Source: Planoprotostelium fungivorum
Taxonomy: Eukaryota > Evosea > Variosea > Cavosteliida > Cavosteliaceae
NCBI GenBank assembly: GCA_003024175.1
Contig: MDYQ01000070.1
Location: forward strand, 46,173-110,172
Direction: 5' to 3'
Length of the DNA: 64,000 nucleotides
Part shown: in pieces, positions 11,301 through 22,205 of the stretch
How positions within the stretch are numbered: position 1 is the stretch's first letter
Layout: the number at the start of each line of letters is the position of its first letter
Notes under the pieces: generated by a model
The model's input: the letters and a program-made list of their open reading frames with translations, nothing else
Databases searched by the model: none
Told to the model about the DNA's origin: nothing
Made by a program: the position numbers and the translations under genes

Positions 11301-12714
11301 TGTGTCTTTGCTAGAACTTCCCCTCAGCAGAAATTGGTCATCGTCAGACACTTTCAAGACAACGGAGAGGTGGAGTCGCATTCGAATGAAAACGGCTCAT
11401 TGTAGACAGGTGGTCGCCGTGACCGGTGATGGTGTGAACGACTCGCCCGCCTTGAAGCAGGCCAACATCGGTATTGCCATGGGTATCGCAGGTAGTGATG
11501 TTGCGAAGGAGGCAGCAGACATCATTCTCATGGACGACAACTTTTCATCCATCACGAACGGCATCGAAGAGGGTCGTGTCATCTTCAATAACTTGCAAAA
11601 GTCCATCATGTACACACTCTCTCACCTTGTGCCCGAGGTGAAGAACGGATGGTGGAGGAAACAATTGAATGGAACAGGTGACGCCCTTCTTACTCAGTTT
11701 GGCCCTGGGTCTGCCTGTGGGACTGTCCACACAACTCATCTTGTGCATTGATTTGGGAACTGAACTGGCACCCGGTGAATTTTCATCAAAAGATCTTAAA
11801 CCCTAAAACTGACCGTACGCGTCAACCTTCTCACCCCCCTCAGCCATCGCCCTCGCTTACGAATTACCCGAGAGTAACATCATGGCGAAGCCTCCGAGAG
11901 ATACGAAGACACAGAGACTCGTCTCTGCCTCGAATCTCATCTACGCTTACCTCCACATCGGTGTCATAGAAGCTCTCGCAGGTCTCACCACCTTCTTCTA
12001 CGTGATGAACTACCACGGATTCGAATCGAACAAGATCTGGTTCAAGTATCAATACTTTGTCACGGGTTGTGGTGATCTCAACATCGATGGAAAGATCTAC
12101 GTGAGATATTGTCTCTTCATCTCCATTTTATTCTATTTTATTTCTCTCTCCTGTAGACTGATGGGACGGCAGTCGGAAGATTTTCAGTTGAACACTTTGG
12201 CGGAGGCACAGACTGCCTTCTTCATTGCCATTGTTTACTGTCAGATGGCCAACTTGTTGGCCTGCAAGACCACTTCTCTCTCCATCTTCCAGCACGGATT
12301 CAAGAACATGAGACTCAACATCGCCCTCATCATCGAAGTCTGCATCATGGTTGTCATCGTCTTTGGACTCCGCGTCGTCTTCAACAGCAGACCTCCTCCA
12401 GGTATGTCATGATGATGAGCGTGTCACAGCGATTGAAACGATACAGGTTTCTGCTGGCTCATTCCTCTCCCCTTCGCTCTCTTCATCGTCGGACACGTCG
12501 AGATCATCAAATGGGTGAAGAGAGTGTGAGGGATTCTATTCCGTCTGTTCTATAGTGTCAACTTGTTCTTTCCAAGAGAAGATGGGCTGATGTCTTTTGC
12601 AGGAGGGCGAGACGATCGTCGGAGAGATTGCAGGATGAAGAGTTGATCACACCAGCTCATGCGGCCGCGGCCAGCCCTCAACCTCCAACTGAAGTTCCAA
12701 CCCACAGAGTCTAG
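8333..12714 (+). CDS. P-type ATPase of the Na,K-ATPase alpha (IIC) group, with insertion
   Basis: This cation-pump catalytic subunit runs roughly 1,150 residues over about 15 exons. Start ATG 8333 gives [20 protein letters not shown], a Lys-rich N-tail as in Na,K-ATPases. Later landmarks are SSLTGESEP (A domain), [13 protein letters not shown] (M4), [14 protein letters not shown] with the phosphorylated Asp at about 9705, [13 protein letters not shown] (N domain), [20 protein letters not shown] and [19 protein letters not shown]5 is [15 protein letters not shown] and M6 is [18 protein letters not shown]. Four C-terminal membrane segments follow and the protein ends in an Ala/Pro-rich tail. 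An Arg/Ser-rich stretch of about 100 residues interrupts the N domain at about 10420-10700. Two ion-site positions differ from animal Na,K-ATPase. The membrane location is certain from the family; the transported ion is not. An AATAAA-type signal follows the stop at about 12735. Confidence 0.93.
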
Positions 12715-12781
12715 TGCGCTGGTTTACCTGAAAGAATAAAATGAAATAAAATCAATACCGAAAGAGGAAGAGCGTTGTAGA

Positions 12782-12789
12782 TGACGTCA
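12782..12789. promoter_or_regulatory. CRE-like palindrome TGACGTCA
   Basis: A perfect TGACGTCA palindrome lies 13 bases before the ATG at 12803 in the short gap after the ATPase gene. It matches the bZIP/CREB consensus. The same octamer also occurs inside introns of this window, so function here is only a possibility. Confidence 0.3.
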
Positions 12790-12802
12790 CTTTTTCACGA
12801 GC

Positions 12803-15800
12803 ATGCAATTTCGACGAACAGACACAGACGGATTCATCATGGCGACGTTTCCAACGTTTTCGATACGAACACCCGCACAGAGTTCTTTAGAAGATGAAGT
12901 CATCCGGAGCGTATTTGGGGTTTCGCTTGAACCATTGGCGGGTGCAGGCATTGTGTTCCTACCCAACTTGTCTTCTCAAATATCAGCTCTATCAAATTTA
13001 GCCTCCTCATTTTTCACTCAACCAGCTCCAATGGGTGAGATCAGATCACCATTCCATCAGTTTTTACGTCTAAATTTCTCACGTTTCTCAGCACAGACAC
13101 AAAGTCAGAATCCGATGGCCATCGACTTAGCTTCCATTCTATCCAATCTATCTGGTGTCACTCCCACTCAGAACAACCCAACCTCTAACCCACAGAACGT
13201 GAACCCTCCCGCAGCCACCGTCACGGGTGATACATCTCGTGTACATCGTCCAATCACGAACTGATCATTCACTCAGCTCCCAATCGGGCCAAGGTGGACC
13301 GGTCGATGATACAGACCATCATCGAGGAGAAGGCAAAGATCACCAACTCCACTCCCGTCATCCATCTGATCGAAGCAAGAGCCCGATCGAGTGCTCTGCG
13401 TAAGAACGTCACCGCCGAACTCAAACCTTTTTACGACCAAGTGTGTCTCCCTCCTCAATTTCATCTGATGATCTGCAGTTGATCGACTTCCTCCTCACGA
13501 ATACCATCACCCTGGGCACCAAGATCATCATGCAAGAGATGACTCGACCGCCCCAACCGGAACAGAGCAACGTCGCCGCCCTCTTAGAGTCTGAATCAAA
13601 AGACTTTCTCACCTGTCTCATCACATCACTGCCCGCCGATCAGAGAGAAAATCACCTACGCTATCTCGTCGCTGCCAGCGGCTATTTCTTGAGAGTCTCT
13701 GTCGTGGGTAAGAATGTAATGGACAGAGCCTACGTGAAGCCACTAAAGAGCATCCACTTCCTCTTCGAGACCTCTCCTCAAGCGTTCGAGTTGTTCGCCA
13801 AGAAGCTATTAGTCGAAGAAGTGGCGGTGAGATCATCATCGTCAACATCATCACGACCATGATCACGGACACGATCATTCAGCTTCCAATCGATTGTTAC
13901 TCAGATTGATCGATAACAGAAATCGAGCAGTGCTACTGGAAGAGAAATCGAGACGTACAGTACACTGTCGCCTCTGTTATCCATGACATCCATCATCACT
14001 CAGACAGACAACATGGCCTTCCGTTACGCTTCTCTCGTCAACCGAGAGGATACCACACCACCCAAAACTAGCTCTGAATTTTCGTCTGTACAGGTGGGAC
14101 CTTTTGTATTTCAAATCTGAGACATCATCAGAACATGTTCCGGAGCATCAGTGATGAGCCGATCACTTGTGCCCACACCATCATGAAGCGAGTCTTTCTA
14201 GACAAGGAAAGCAAAGAGAACGGGCTCAGGTGGCTGAGCGCCGTACTTCAATTGAACGACGCGCGCCACAGCGTGTCACTGTCCGACCCTCTCTTCATGG
14301 AGACGCAACTCTTCCTCGCATCCGATGGATTCATCGCAAACTTGACCATGCTTCTCTTCAAATTTTGCAAGCCTTTCCTTCCCATCTCTGCGGACAAGTT
14401 CAAGCTGGTGAACCCTCAGTATTGTGTGGTGAGAGAGGAGGAGAGGAATGTGAAGATTGATAATGTGACAGGTATCACCGAGATTCGATTGGACGAGGCA
14501 ACCCAAGTTATGTGATGCGGGAAGGTCTGCAGAGATGTCGACATCCGTCGAATTCAACTTTATCACCGAGATCTTTTTCATCACGTGAGATGATCATCAC
14601 ATCATCAACCGAGCCACACTCGATCACATGACGTCACATGCTAACACGAGACAGTTACTACTGTTTACACGTTGGATTACACACACTCATCGAACGCCTC
14701 GGTGAATATGAAAAGGGATTCCAACAGTGCGTCGACTACTGGAAGGAACGCAAGAGCCTACTCGGAGAGGCATGGAGAGAAGACAAGGACGCAAAGAAGA
14801 TGGCCGACAGCATGGACCACTTTCTCAGTATGACCGAAGGCCTCGACACCATCCTGAAGAATCCCGAATTCATCCACTCCGTCCTCCTCTTTGTGAGGTT
14901 CTGCTTCGCATTCATGGAGGACCTCACCCAGAAGCCCAACGCAGAGGTCTACTTCTCTTCCATGCCAGAGTTCATGGTTCGAGACCTCTGTGACCTTCTC
15001 TTCTGGATCACGAGGTACAGCACGGACTCTCTCTTCAAGGAAGCCGATTTCGTGCCCGCCTCTGTAGATTGGGCCATCCAATTGCTCAACGGTGGCAGTC
15101 GATACGTCAAATCATCACTCATCCGATCGAAATTGGCCGGTTACCTTCACGATCTCATGCATCTGAGATCTCATCCCAGCTACGGTGGTCACCTCAAGTT
15201 TTCCATATCAGGAAGTCGCCTCATCAACACGTGCACCATCGGTGACGATGATGATGTCATGCGTTGTCCCCTCACCCTTCACCAGGTCTCATCAACATCT
15301 ACAACGATGTAGACGTCGTAGAAGGATTGGACGTGGACAAGGAAACCGGCTTCAGCAAGTACGGCACCCGCCTCGGTGTTTCGAAGATATTCAACGACCT
15401 TTGGGAGAACCCAATCTTTCTCAAGGACTTTCTCTCTCACACCGAAGACCTTCCCTTCCAGAAGATGATTCGCATCTTGCTGCAAGATTCCATGCATCAC
15501 CTGGATGATTCTCTGGGTAGGCTGATGGACATTCGACAATTACAACTGGCCATGGAGGACAAGACAGAGTGGGATTCACAAGACGATACGATGAAGAAGG
15601 AGAGGGAGGGATATTACAAGTCACAGCAGAAGACGGCGAAGGGCTTCATGAGTATGGCCAATTCGTCTCTGGACTTTGTCATCAAGATGGCTCAGACGCC
15701 GAGGATCAAGGCTATCTTCTTGAAGCCGAACGTATTGCCCGTCTTCTCTGGTTTCCTCAATCACTTCTTCGACGTTCTCGTGAGAATCATCCATTCACAC

Positions 15801-17674
15801 GTTCATCCTTGACTCTCATTTCCTCTTATCTTCTGTGTACTCACTGTGGCCACAGTGTGGACCGAAACGATCGAATTTGAAAGTGAAGGAACCGGAGAAA
15901 TACAACTTTTCACCCAAGGAATTACTGCGTAAGATCAGCACCATCACCACCACCTTCGTCTCCGAGCCTTCCTTTATCTCCTGCGTCTTATCGGATGGTG
16001 ACTTCTCTCCCTCCACTCTCTATGAGGCGAGAACCATTGTGGATCGTCAGGGTCTACTAGTGGGTGAAGCTCTGGAGCAATTTACAAAGTTTGTGGCTTC
16101 TGTGCAACCTCCGGATGTGTCTGCACCTGTGTCTTCTCACACGGAAGATCCATTGAATCAGGTGATTTATTCAGACATATCCAAGTGTTAGTGTGACATC
16201 ATCGATGGAATAGAATAAGAAATAAGAGGTAGAATAGAATGAGGAATAGGAGATAGAATAGATCCAAAATATGAGATGAATAGAGATAAAAGATAGAGGA
16301 GGAAATAACAGAGACAGATGGAAATATCAGAACCAGAGGAGGAAGACATCAGTGAACGATACGCAGAGAAGATGAAGGACATGGTGTTTGATAGTTGCAG
16401 TATGGCAGATGAAGAGGGAAAGTACAACCATCACTACGCCAGCCAGATCCAAGGAGGAACCTCAGCCAACAAATCAAAGATGGAGAGAATTCTCAAAGAG
16501 ATGACTATGCTATCCGAATCTCTACCAGGTGAAACATCCACATCATCCATCACATCCAATCACATCACCTCATACATCATACATCACACATCATACATCA
16601 CATCACATCATACATCACATCACATCATACATCACATCATACATCACACATCACATCATACATCACACATCACATCACATCCAATCACATCACATCACAT
16701 CACATCATCCATCACATCGATGATCAACTGATTGATTCGATCAGTCTCCGTGAGCTCTTCGATCTTTGTGCGAGCAGATGAAGAGAGAGTGGATGCCATG
16801 AAGGCCATCATCATTGGTCCAGAGGGTACACCATACAGTGGTGGTGTCTTTGAATTCCACATCTTCTTCCCTCCCAACTACCCACACGATCCCCTCCTCA
16901 TCAACTTGGAAACCACCGGTAATGGTACCGTTCGTTTCAATCCCAACTTGGTCAGTCATCTCATCTTATTCCCTTTATCTCATTCGTTTTATCTTATTCT
17001 CTTTATCTTATTCATTCTATCTTATTCATCTTATCTGATTCATCTTATCTTATTCATCTTATCTTATTCCCTTCATCTTATTCATCTTATCTGATTCATC
17101 TTATCTGATTCATCTTATCTGATTCATTTTATCTGATTCATTTTATCTGATTCCTCTTATCCTATTACGAGTGATGACTGATGGAGTGTAGTACAACGAC
17201 GGTAAAGTGTGCCTGAGTCTACTGGGAACATGGCACGGAGGCAGAGACAGCACCTCCAAGTGGAATCCCGTGTCTTCCAACCTCCACCAAGTCCTCGTCT
17301 CCATCCAAGCCCTCATCCTCCTCGACGAGCCCTACTACAACGAGCCCGCCTACGAGTCCCAGAGGGGAACGAAGGAGGGAGATAAGAGGTCATTCGAATA
17401 CAACGAGCCATTACGTCTGGCCACCATCCGCCACGCCATGATCACTCAAGTCCGTTCACCTCCACAGGGATTTGAAGAGGTGAAGAGAAGAGATGAATGG
17501 AACTGATGGAGGTAGGTGGTGAGGCATCACTTTGACATACAGAGGGGGAGGTTGGTGAGGCAGTGTGAGAAGTGGGTGGGAGAGGCATCGGAGACGTTCA
17601 AGCCGAAGATGGAGAAGGCGTTGGAGGATCTGAAGAGGGAGCTGTCTAACCTTTCCCTCATGGAAGAAGAATAA
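12803..17674 (+). CDS. UFD2/E4 ubiquitin-elongation core fused to a BIRC6-type E2 domain
   Basis: This is a multi-exon gene. Exons from about 12.8 to 16.16 kb encode a UFD2/UBE4 core: CAHTIMKRVFLDKESKENGL, DGFIANLTMLLFKFCKPFLP, EFNFITEIFFI, YYCLHVGLHTLIERL and, near its end, GPKRSNLKVKEPEKYNFSPK. In UFD2 proteins a U-box normally follows. Here, after a 156-nt intron (16162-16317) that keeps phase 0, the frame enters ERYAEKMKDMVFDS, then SSSIFVRADEERVDAMKAII, GPEGTPYSGGVFEFHIFFPP and YNDGKVCLSLLGTWHG. These match the UBC domain of BIRC6/UBE2O-type E2s. The catalytic Cys codon is at 17210-17212, and YND replaces HPN as is normal in that E2 group. The tail is Glu-rich and ends at 17674. No U-box is seen anywhere. 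The exon after the junction begins with ATG, so two separate genes cannot be excluded. Predicted role: polyubiquitin elongation with a built-in E2. Confidence 0.8.
16540..16725. repeat. CATCACATCATACATCACA simple repeat in an intron
   Basis: Low-complexity CATCA/CATACATCA repeats fill the intron between the ERILKEMTMLSESLP exon and the SSSIFVRADEER exon of the E4-E2 gene. Open frames across it are repeat artefacts. Confidence 0.85.
16960..17165. repeat. GATTCATCTTATCT minisatellite in an intron
   Basis: A 14-bp unit GATTCATCTTATCT and close variants (TTTTATCTGATTCA) repeats many times in the intron 16951-17191. This intron separates RFNPNL from YNDGKVC, just before the E2 active-site exon. 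It is far longer (241 nt) than most introns here, because of the repeat. Confidence 0.85.
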
Positions 17675-17791
17675 AGACAAGTGGTTCGTGTTCTTCACAC
17701 ACGTGACGTTTGAGAGGAAGCTTTCGACAAGAATCCAGGAGATTGGGTTTTCTGACAGTTTTCTCCTTGTCATGTTGCTATAAATAGTCTG

Positions 17792-18397
17792 TTGGGAACG
17801 TGTGTTTCAAAAGAACCATGCCGAAAGAGGAACAAGCTGGCCCGAAAACCCAAGAGAAACAACTCTTGGAGACGTTCAGATGCTCAACAACATGGTGGAG
17901 GGATCAACGAGCAGACTCTCAAGTCGGTCTTCCTCCTTCTGAGCGAAGAGCTCCGTAACGACGTGGAAGAATTCATTTCGGAGAAGGAATGCATGGTGGA
18001 GCCTGGTCATCCAGGTTACGCAGATGTCTACGCCGAAAACGAACGATACCTAGTGTTTGGAGAGCTCAAATACGTGCCCGTGGGGTTCCTCCAACTTGGT
18101 CGCAGCTATCCATATCCTGTAAACCGCTTATCCGTCAGGAAGTTCTTGCAGTACAACTGTGACTCGTTTGAGGAAATACTCGACGAAAGCCGCCTAGACA
18201 CCGAATTCCAGTACGAGAAATCACCAAAGGGGGGGAAAAACGTCTCAAAACCCTTCGTGACCATCTTCGAGACGGCTATGGATCAAGCAAAAAGATGCCC
18301 GTGCAACAAACCCCGAATTCAACAGAACAAAACCTACCATTGTATTCGCCCTTATGGGTGTAGGCACACATGTATTCGTGGACAGTATTTTGATTAA
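17792..18397 (+). pseudogene. PD-(D/E)XK-like nuclease-fold gene, apparently frame-broken
   Basis: One open stretch without introns. Its core EEFISEKECMVEPGHPGYAD followed by VYAENERYLVFGELKY has the Asp...Glu-x-Lys spacing of PD-(D/E)XK nuclease folds, and a later helix FETAMDQAKR has the expected Gln. I do not recognise the exact family. Two things look broken. The frame has no ATG before the core: the nearest plausible start, ATG 17818 behind a TATA-like TATAAATA at 17780, is in another frame. After the A-run at about 18289-18294 a different frame carries protein-like sequence (TIVFALMGVGTHVFVDSILI) to a stop at about 18430. Sequencing errors, unrecognised splicing or true decay could each explain this. 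The absence of introns sets it apart from its neighbours. Confidence 0.4.
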
Positions 18398-18601
18398 ACC
18401 CAAGACCGCCAATCAAGATCCTTTGAAAAAATAGATATTAATAGAGACCATTCTTTTGCAATTTTGAAAGAATAAACGTGAATATGTGTGAATAGACTTT
18501 AAATTATTAGAAAACGTATAAGTCTTTCTTTTATACCTCATGTTTAGCCCTCTTGTTATTCTTCCTCTTCATCTGACTCCCATTCTGGACCTAATAGTAT
18601 T

Positions 18602-20690
18602 TCAGGAGACCTCGTTCGCTCTCTGATCACTCATCCCTATACCCTCTTCGTATAATTCAAGAGCAGTAGGTTCAGAATCCACCTTCAGCGCTTCGCTCGG
18701 TTCATCTTCGTAAGAGAAGGCAAAATCGTTGAGATAGTGACCCAGCACGTCCACCAACTCCTCTGTTCTTCCGATCTCCCTGTGCATCATCAATGGAAGC
18801 ATCTCAACTCCTTCTCGTTGTACACTTGTTGCACGTCGATGGTATTGTCTTCATACACAGCCTTCCACATCTCGTGATCGATCAAGTGAGCGCACTTGAA
18901 CACGTGTAACAGCAGCCACTTGACATCCCCTTCGTTGAGACACTTGGACTGGAGTTGTTTCATCACCTCCGTGTCGAAATGTAAGTCCAGTTCGGTATCT
19001 GCAATTTCAACGATGTGAGGACTCTTGGAGAGGGTGCAAGATAATTTCGACGGACATTCTTCGTTATCTTTCCACACAGAATATCTGTTCGTGGTCAACT
19101 ATGTTCCGTCGTTCATTCAACCTGAAGGCGAACAGATGTGCGGTACCATCCTTGTACTCGACTGTGAATTTACATGTCTTCTGTAGGAAGAACCAAAGAT
19201 CCTCCTTGGTGTCCCCCAGCGACTTCGATTCCAACAATTTGATGCGATCGACGATGCACAGCGCTTCCTCCTTCTGTCTGGTACTCCAAATCTTGTTCTG
19301 AGAGGATATCATACGTTGATGTTCACATCTGATCAGATGTGAATGATGCTCACCATCTGGATGGCTCTGATCACTCGACATCGCATCCTGTGCTGTAATC
19401 CGCCTGTACACTTGTCATCGTCACATCTTCCGTGCTTTGTCTCACTCTGAAGATGCAACGAAGGATGCAACACTCTCAACTTGTCATCTGAGTTGTCGTC
19501 GATCATTCGATAGAGGAGTCTAGGTGCTGATCCGCCCCTCTTGATGTGAATCGTTCCATCTTCCAGGTTCAAATCGATCGTCGTGTTCACAGCATCTTCA
19601 ACTATCCTCTCAGAGACGATGTATCCGTCCTGCCGCACAATTTAATTCGTAAATGTAAAAAGAGGACAATTGTGCAGATCTATCTCACCATTGAAGTGGT
19701 CGTCACGATGCTGAAGAGAGAGGCTGATGTCATGATGACAGCAGTGCAAGTCAGATAACTCATCGAATTGTGTACGTAATCTCAGTAGGTGAAGGCAGTG
19801 CGCTTCTTACGATGACAAACGAAGACGGTGCGATCTTCCACGGGCTTCCGATAGTCCGGATGGTTTCTATCATTGGAAGGTTCGATCGGTACGTAGCAGT
19901 GAGATCTGGAGGAATGAGTAGGGATAGCGGCAAATGGAATCACCTCTGAGCGTTCTTGATCATCTTTCCTATCTTCATCTGCTGTTTCCACTCGTCCGCG
20001 CTGCATTGCAGATCTAGAGGACGTAACATCGACATCGTCTGAGTTGCACGGAGTAAGTCTGGAAACAAGTGACGACACAGGTGATAGAAGAAGCCTTCTC
20101 TTATCTTCCATCCAGCACTGTACTTGTAATTCGTCTGTTGAAGTGTCGATATCTGGAATAGAAACTCAGTCACTCACACCAGGTGGATGATGGAATGAAC
20201 AACACAGCCTATAGAAGATAGGTGCCCAGACACTGTTGCTGAGAGCAGTGCGTCTCCATATTCTGTTGATTCGGGACAAAGGCAAGATGTCTGACCAGTG
20301 GAGATGGTCTATGATACGATGCATGACGAGATCAGGACACCATGAGGGATGTCCATTGTTCTGTAATTCATTCAGTCACACACGAAATCCACGCGACAGA
20401 AACTACTCGAAACGTTCCAACTCACTGCCGTCCAAAAGAAAGAGAGGAGGAATAGGAACGTGAGTTGTATCTCATGCTGCTGACCCACCTCTAGAGTGTC
20501 CACGTCATCTCTTATAGATGCTTCGAAGATGTCAGAATGAAGCAGACGATGTTCTTGTGGTATGTCGAGGTCCATCGACCAGACGAAGCTATGTTCGGAA
20601 TAGAGAAGATGTTTTTCCCTTGGTGAGAGGAGTTGTGTCAGAAACAGGCGACACAAACATCTAATGAGTGCGAATCACCTCTGGTCGGTC
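18602..20690 (-). CDS. F-box-like protein, multi-exon, otherwise unrecognised
   Basis: A run of minus-strand exons forms one gene of uncertain ends. The clearest domain is DLVMHRIIDHLHWSDILPLS followed by RINRIWRRTALLSNSVWAPI (about 20360-20170), an F-box-like motif. It continues across a short intron into ISTLQQTNYKYSAGWKIREG and FFYHLCRHLFPDLLRATQTM, as in F-box proteins where the next helix contains W and R. Later exons (DAVNTTIDLNLEDGTIHIKR, WFFLQKTCKFTVEYKDGTAH, VKWLLLHVFKCAHLIDHEMW) have no recognised domain. The final exon boundary near 18790 and the 5' exon (about 20656-20500) are unsure. An SCF-type substrate receptor is inferred from the F-box only. About 200 bases of AT-rich sequence with AATAAA-like signals lie downstream. 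Confidence 0.5.
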
Positions 20691-21101
20691 AGCTTACGAT
20701 ACGACGTGTGGTTTTCTGTCGTCTGCGAACAGAATAGATCGCTATGTGATTCCTAGAGTGGAAAAGGCGATCACTATTGTGATTAGGCGCTGTAATCACA
20801 ACCTTTAGGTACGTATTTTTTGCTGAGAGAAGCCACTATGAATGATAGGAAGTTGGCGCTTCGTATCTAGCGATTCAACTTGTAGTAACGAGAAGAGATG
20901 GTGTTGAAAAGAAGACGAAAAAGCAGAGGGCACGAAACATTGTGCCGCGTGAAAATCTTCCGATATCTGTCGACTGAGGAAGTGTCGACCGAAGAAAAGG
21001 AGAGAGTCGACAGAGAAAAGCTTTTGTCGACAGCTTCATCTGCTCTGATCCAAGACTTTCTTGAAACAAGAAACCTTTACACACACGATCCATCAGAAGA
21101 G

Positions 21102-22020
21102 ATGACCACCGGTGAGTGTTTGGAATGGGTTTGATTTTGCATCTCGAAACGCCCTCGATCGTATCTTTGATCGATGCGATTGTGTTGTAATGTTTGAGCG
21201 ATGGGAGGCACAACTTGTTCTATACCGTTAAGAAGTGTCTGATGAGGCTTCAGCAGAGGCTACCCAACCCACCACCGAGAAGGCCACCGTTGAGGCCGCC
21301 GAGGAGGAAGAGTCCTCCGACGACGAAGTCCCCGCCCTCGAGGGAGCCACCAACGCTGAGGATGCTGCTGGTGAGTTTTCTTATCTTAAGAGACATTGTA
21401 TGCTGTGCGATATGATATGATTTGGAGGACATATACCATCTTCGAAAAAGAAAGATGTTGGGCTTGTTCTCACGTGAATCTATACAGACGACAAGAGCGG
21501 AAAGCAGAGCAGATCTGAGAAGAAGAGCAGAAAGGCCATGCAGAAGCTCGGCATGAAGCAGGTCAACGGAATCGTCCGTGTTACCCTCAGAAGAGGAAAG
21601 AACGTGAGACAAATCTCTTCCATATCGATCTGTATCATCCATTATCGATTCCATCTCTGACTCCATCTCCAGATGCTGTTCGTTCTCTCCAAGCCCGACA
21701 TCTTCAAGTCCCCCGCTTCTGACACCTACGTCATCTTCGGTGAGGCCAAGATCGAGGATCTGGCCAACTCTGGAGCTGCCAACGCCGTTAAGAAGTTCGA
21801 GGCTGCCGACAACGCCGACGACGTCCCCGAGCTCGTCGAGTCTGGAACAACCGCCGCCGCTGCCAGCGACGACGGAGAGGAGGTCGATGAGTCTGGACTG
21901 GAGGCCAAGGACATCTCTTTGGTCATGAACCAGGCCTCTTGCTCTCGCTCTGCCGCCGTCAAGGCTCTGAGAAAGAGTGGAGGAGACATCGTCAACGCCA
22001 TCATCGAGCTGACGATGTAG
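21102..22020 (+). CDS. NACA: Nascent polypeptide-associated complex subunit alpha
   Basis: Ribosome-associated chaperone subunit with three introns. The start is ATG 21102 (MTTE), spliced at GGTGAG to an exon beginning [20 protein letters not shown]. The acidic N-tail is followed by the NAC domain: [20 protein letters not shown] with TLRRGKN, then [20 protein letters not shown] and FGEAKIEDL. The C-terminal UBA domain reads [20 protein letters not shown] and ends [13 protein letters not shown] at 22020. Length and layout match eukaryotic NAC alpha. It pairs with NAC beta at the ribosomal exit tunnel (family knowledge). The reading frame is open without a stop upstream to about 20898, including another ATG, but that extension does not resemble NAC and is probably 5' leader. 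The acceptor of intron 1 is TTAAG. Confidence 0.93.
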
Positions 22021-22205
22021 GGAGGCTCTCTTGTCTCTAACATCTCTGTGGTACACCATACCGCTTTGGATCGTTCTATAAAGGAGAAAGAAAAACATTT
22101 TATTCTGTTTCGAGTTGTAGATGGAGAGATTCTTGGAAGAGGACAGACGATGAACAGAGACCGATATTGGGTTAGCGGTGCGAGGTGATGAAGAGATGAA
22201 GAGTC

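Noticed and set aside
11795-11810. Second telomere-like site (AAACCCTAAAAC)
   Set aside because: A single imperfect unit inside an ATPase intron; chance is sufficient.
16162-16317. Gene boundary between the UFD2 core and the E2 domain
   Set aside because: The gap behaves as a phase-0 GT-AG intron with a donor used elsewhere in the window, and the UFD2 part would otherwise end without a U-box. Kept only as a caveat.
17192-17240. Loss of the E2 HPN motif (YND here) as a sign of inactivity
   Set aside because: YND is the usual sequence in BIRC6/UBE2O-type E2s and the catalytic Cys is present.
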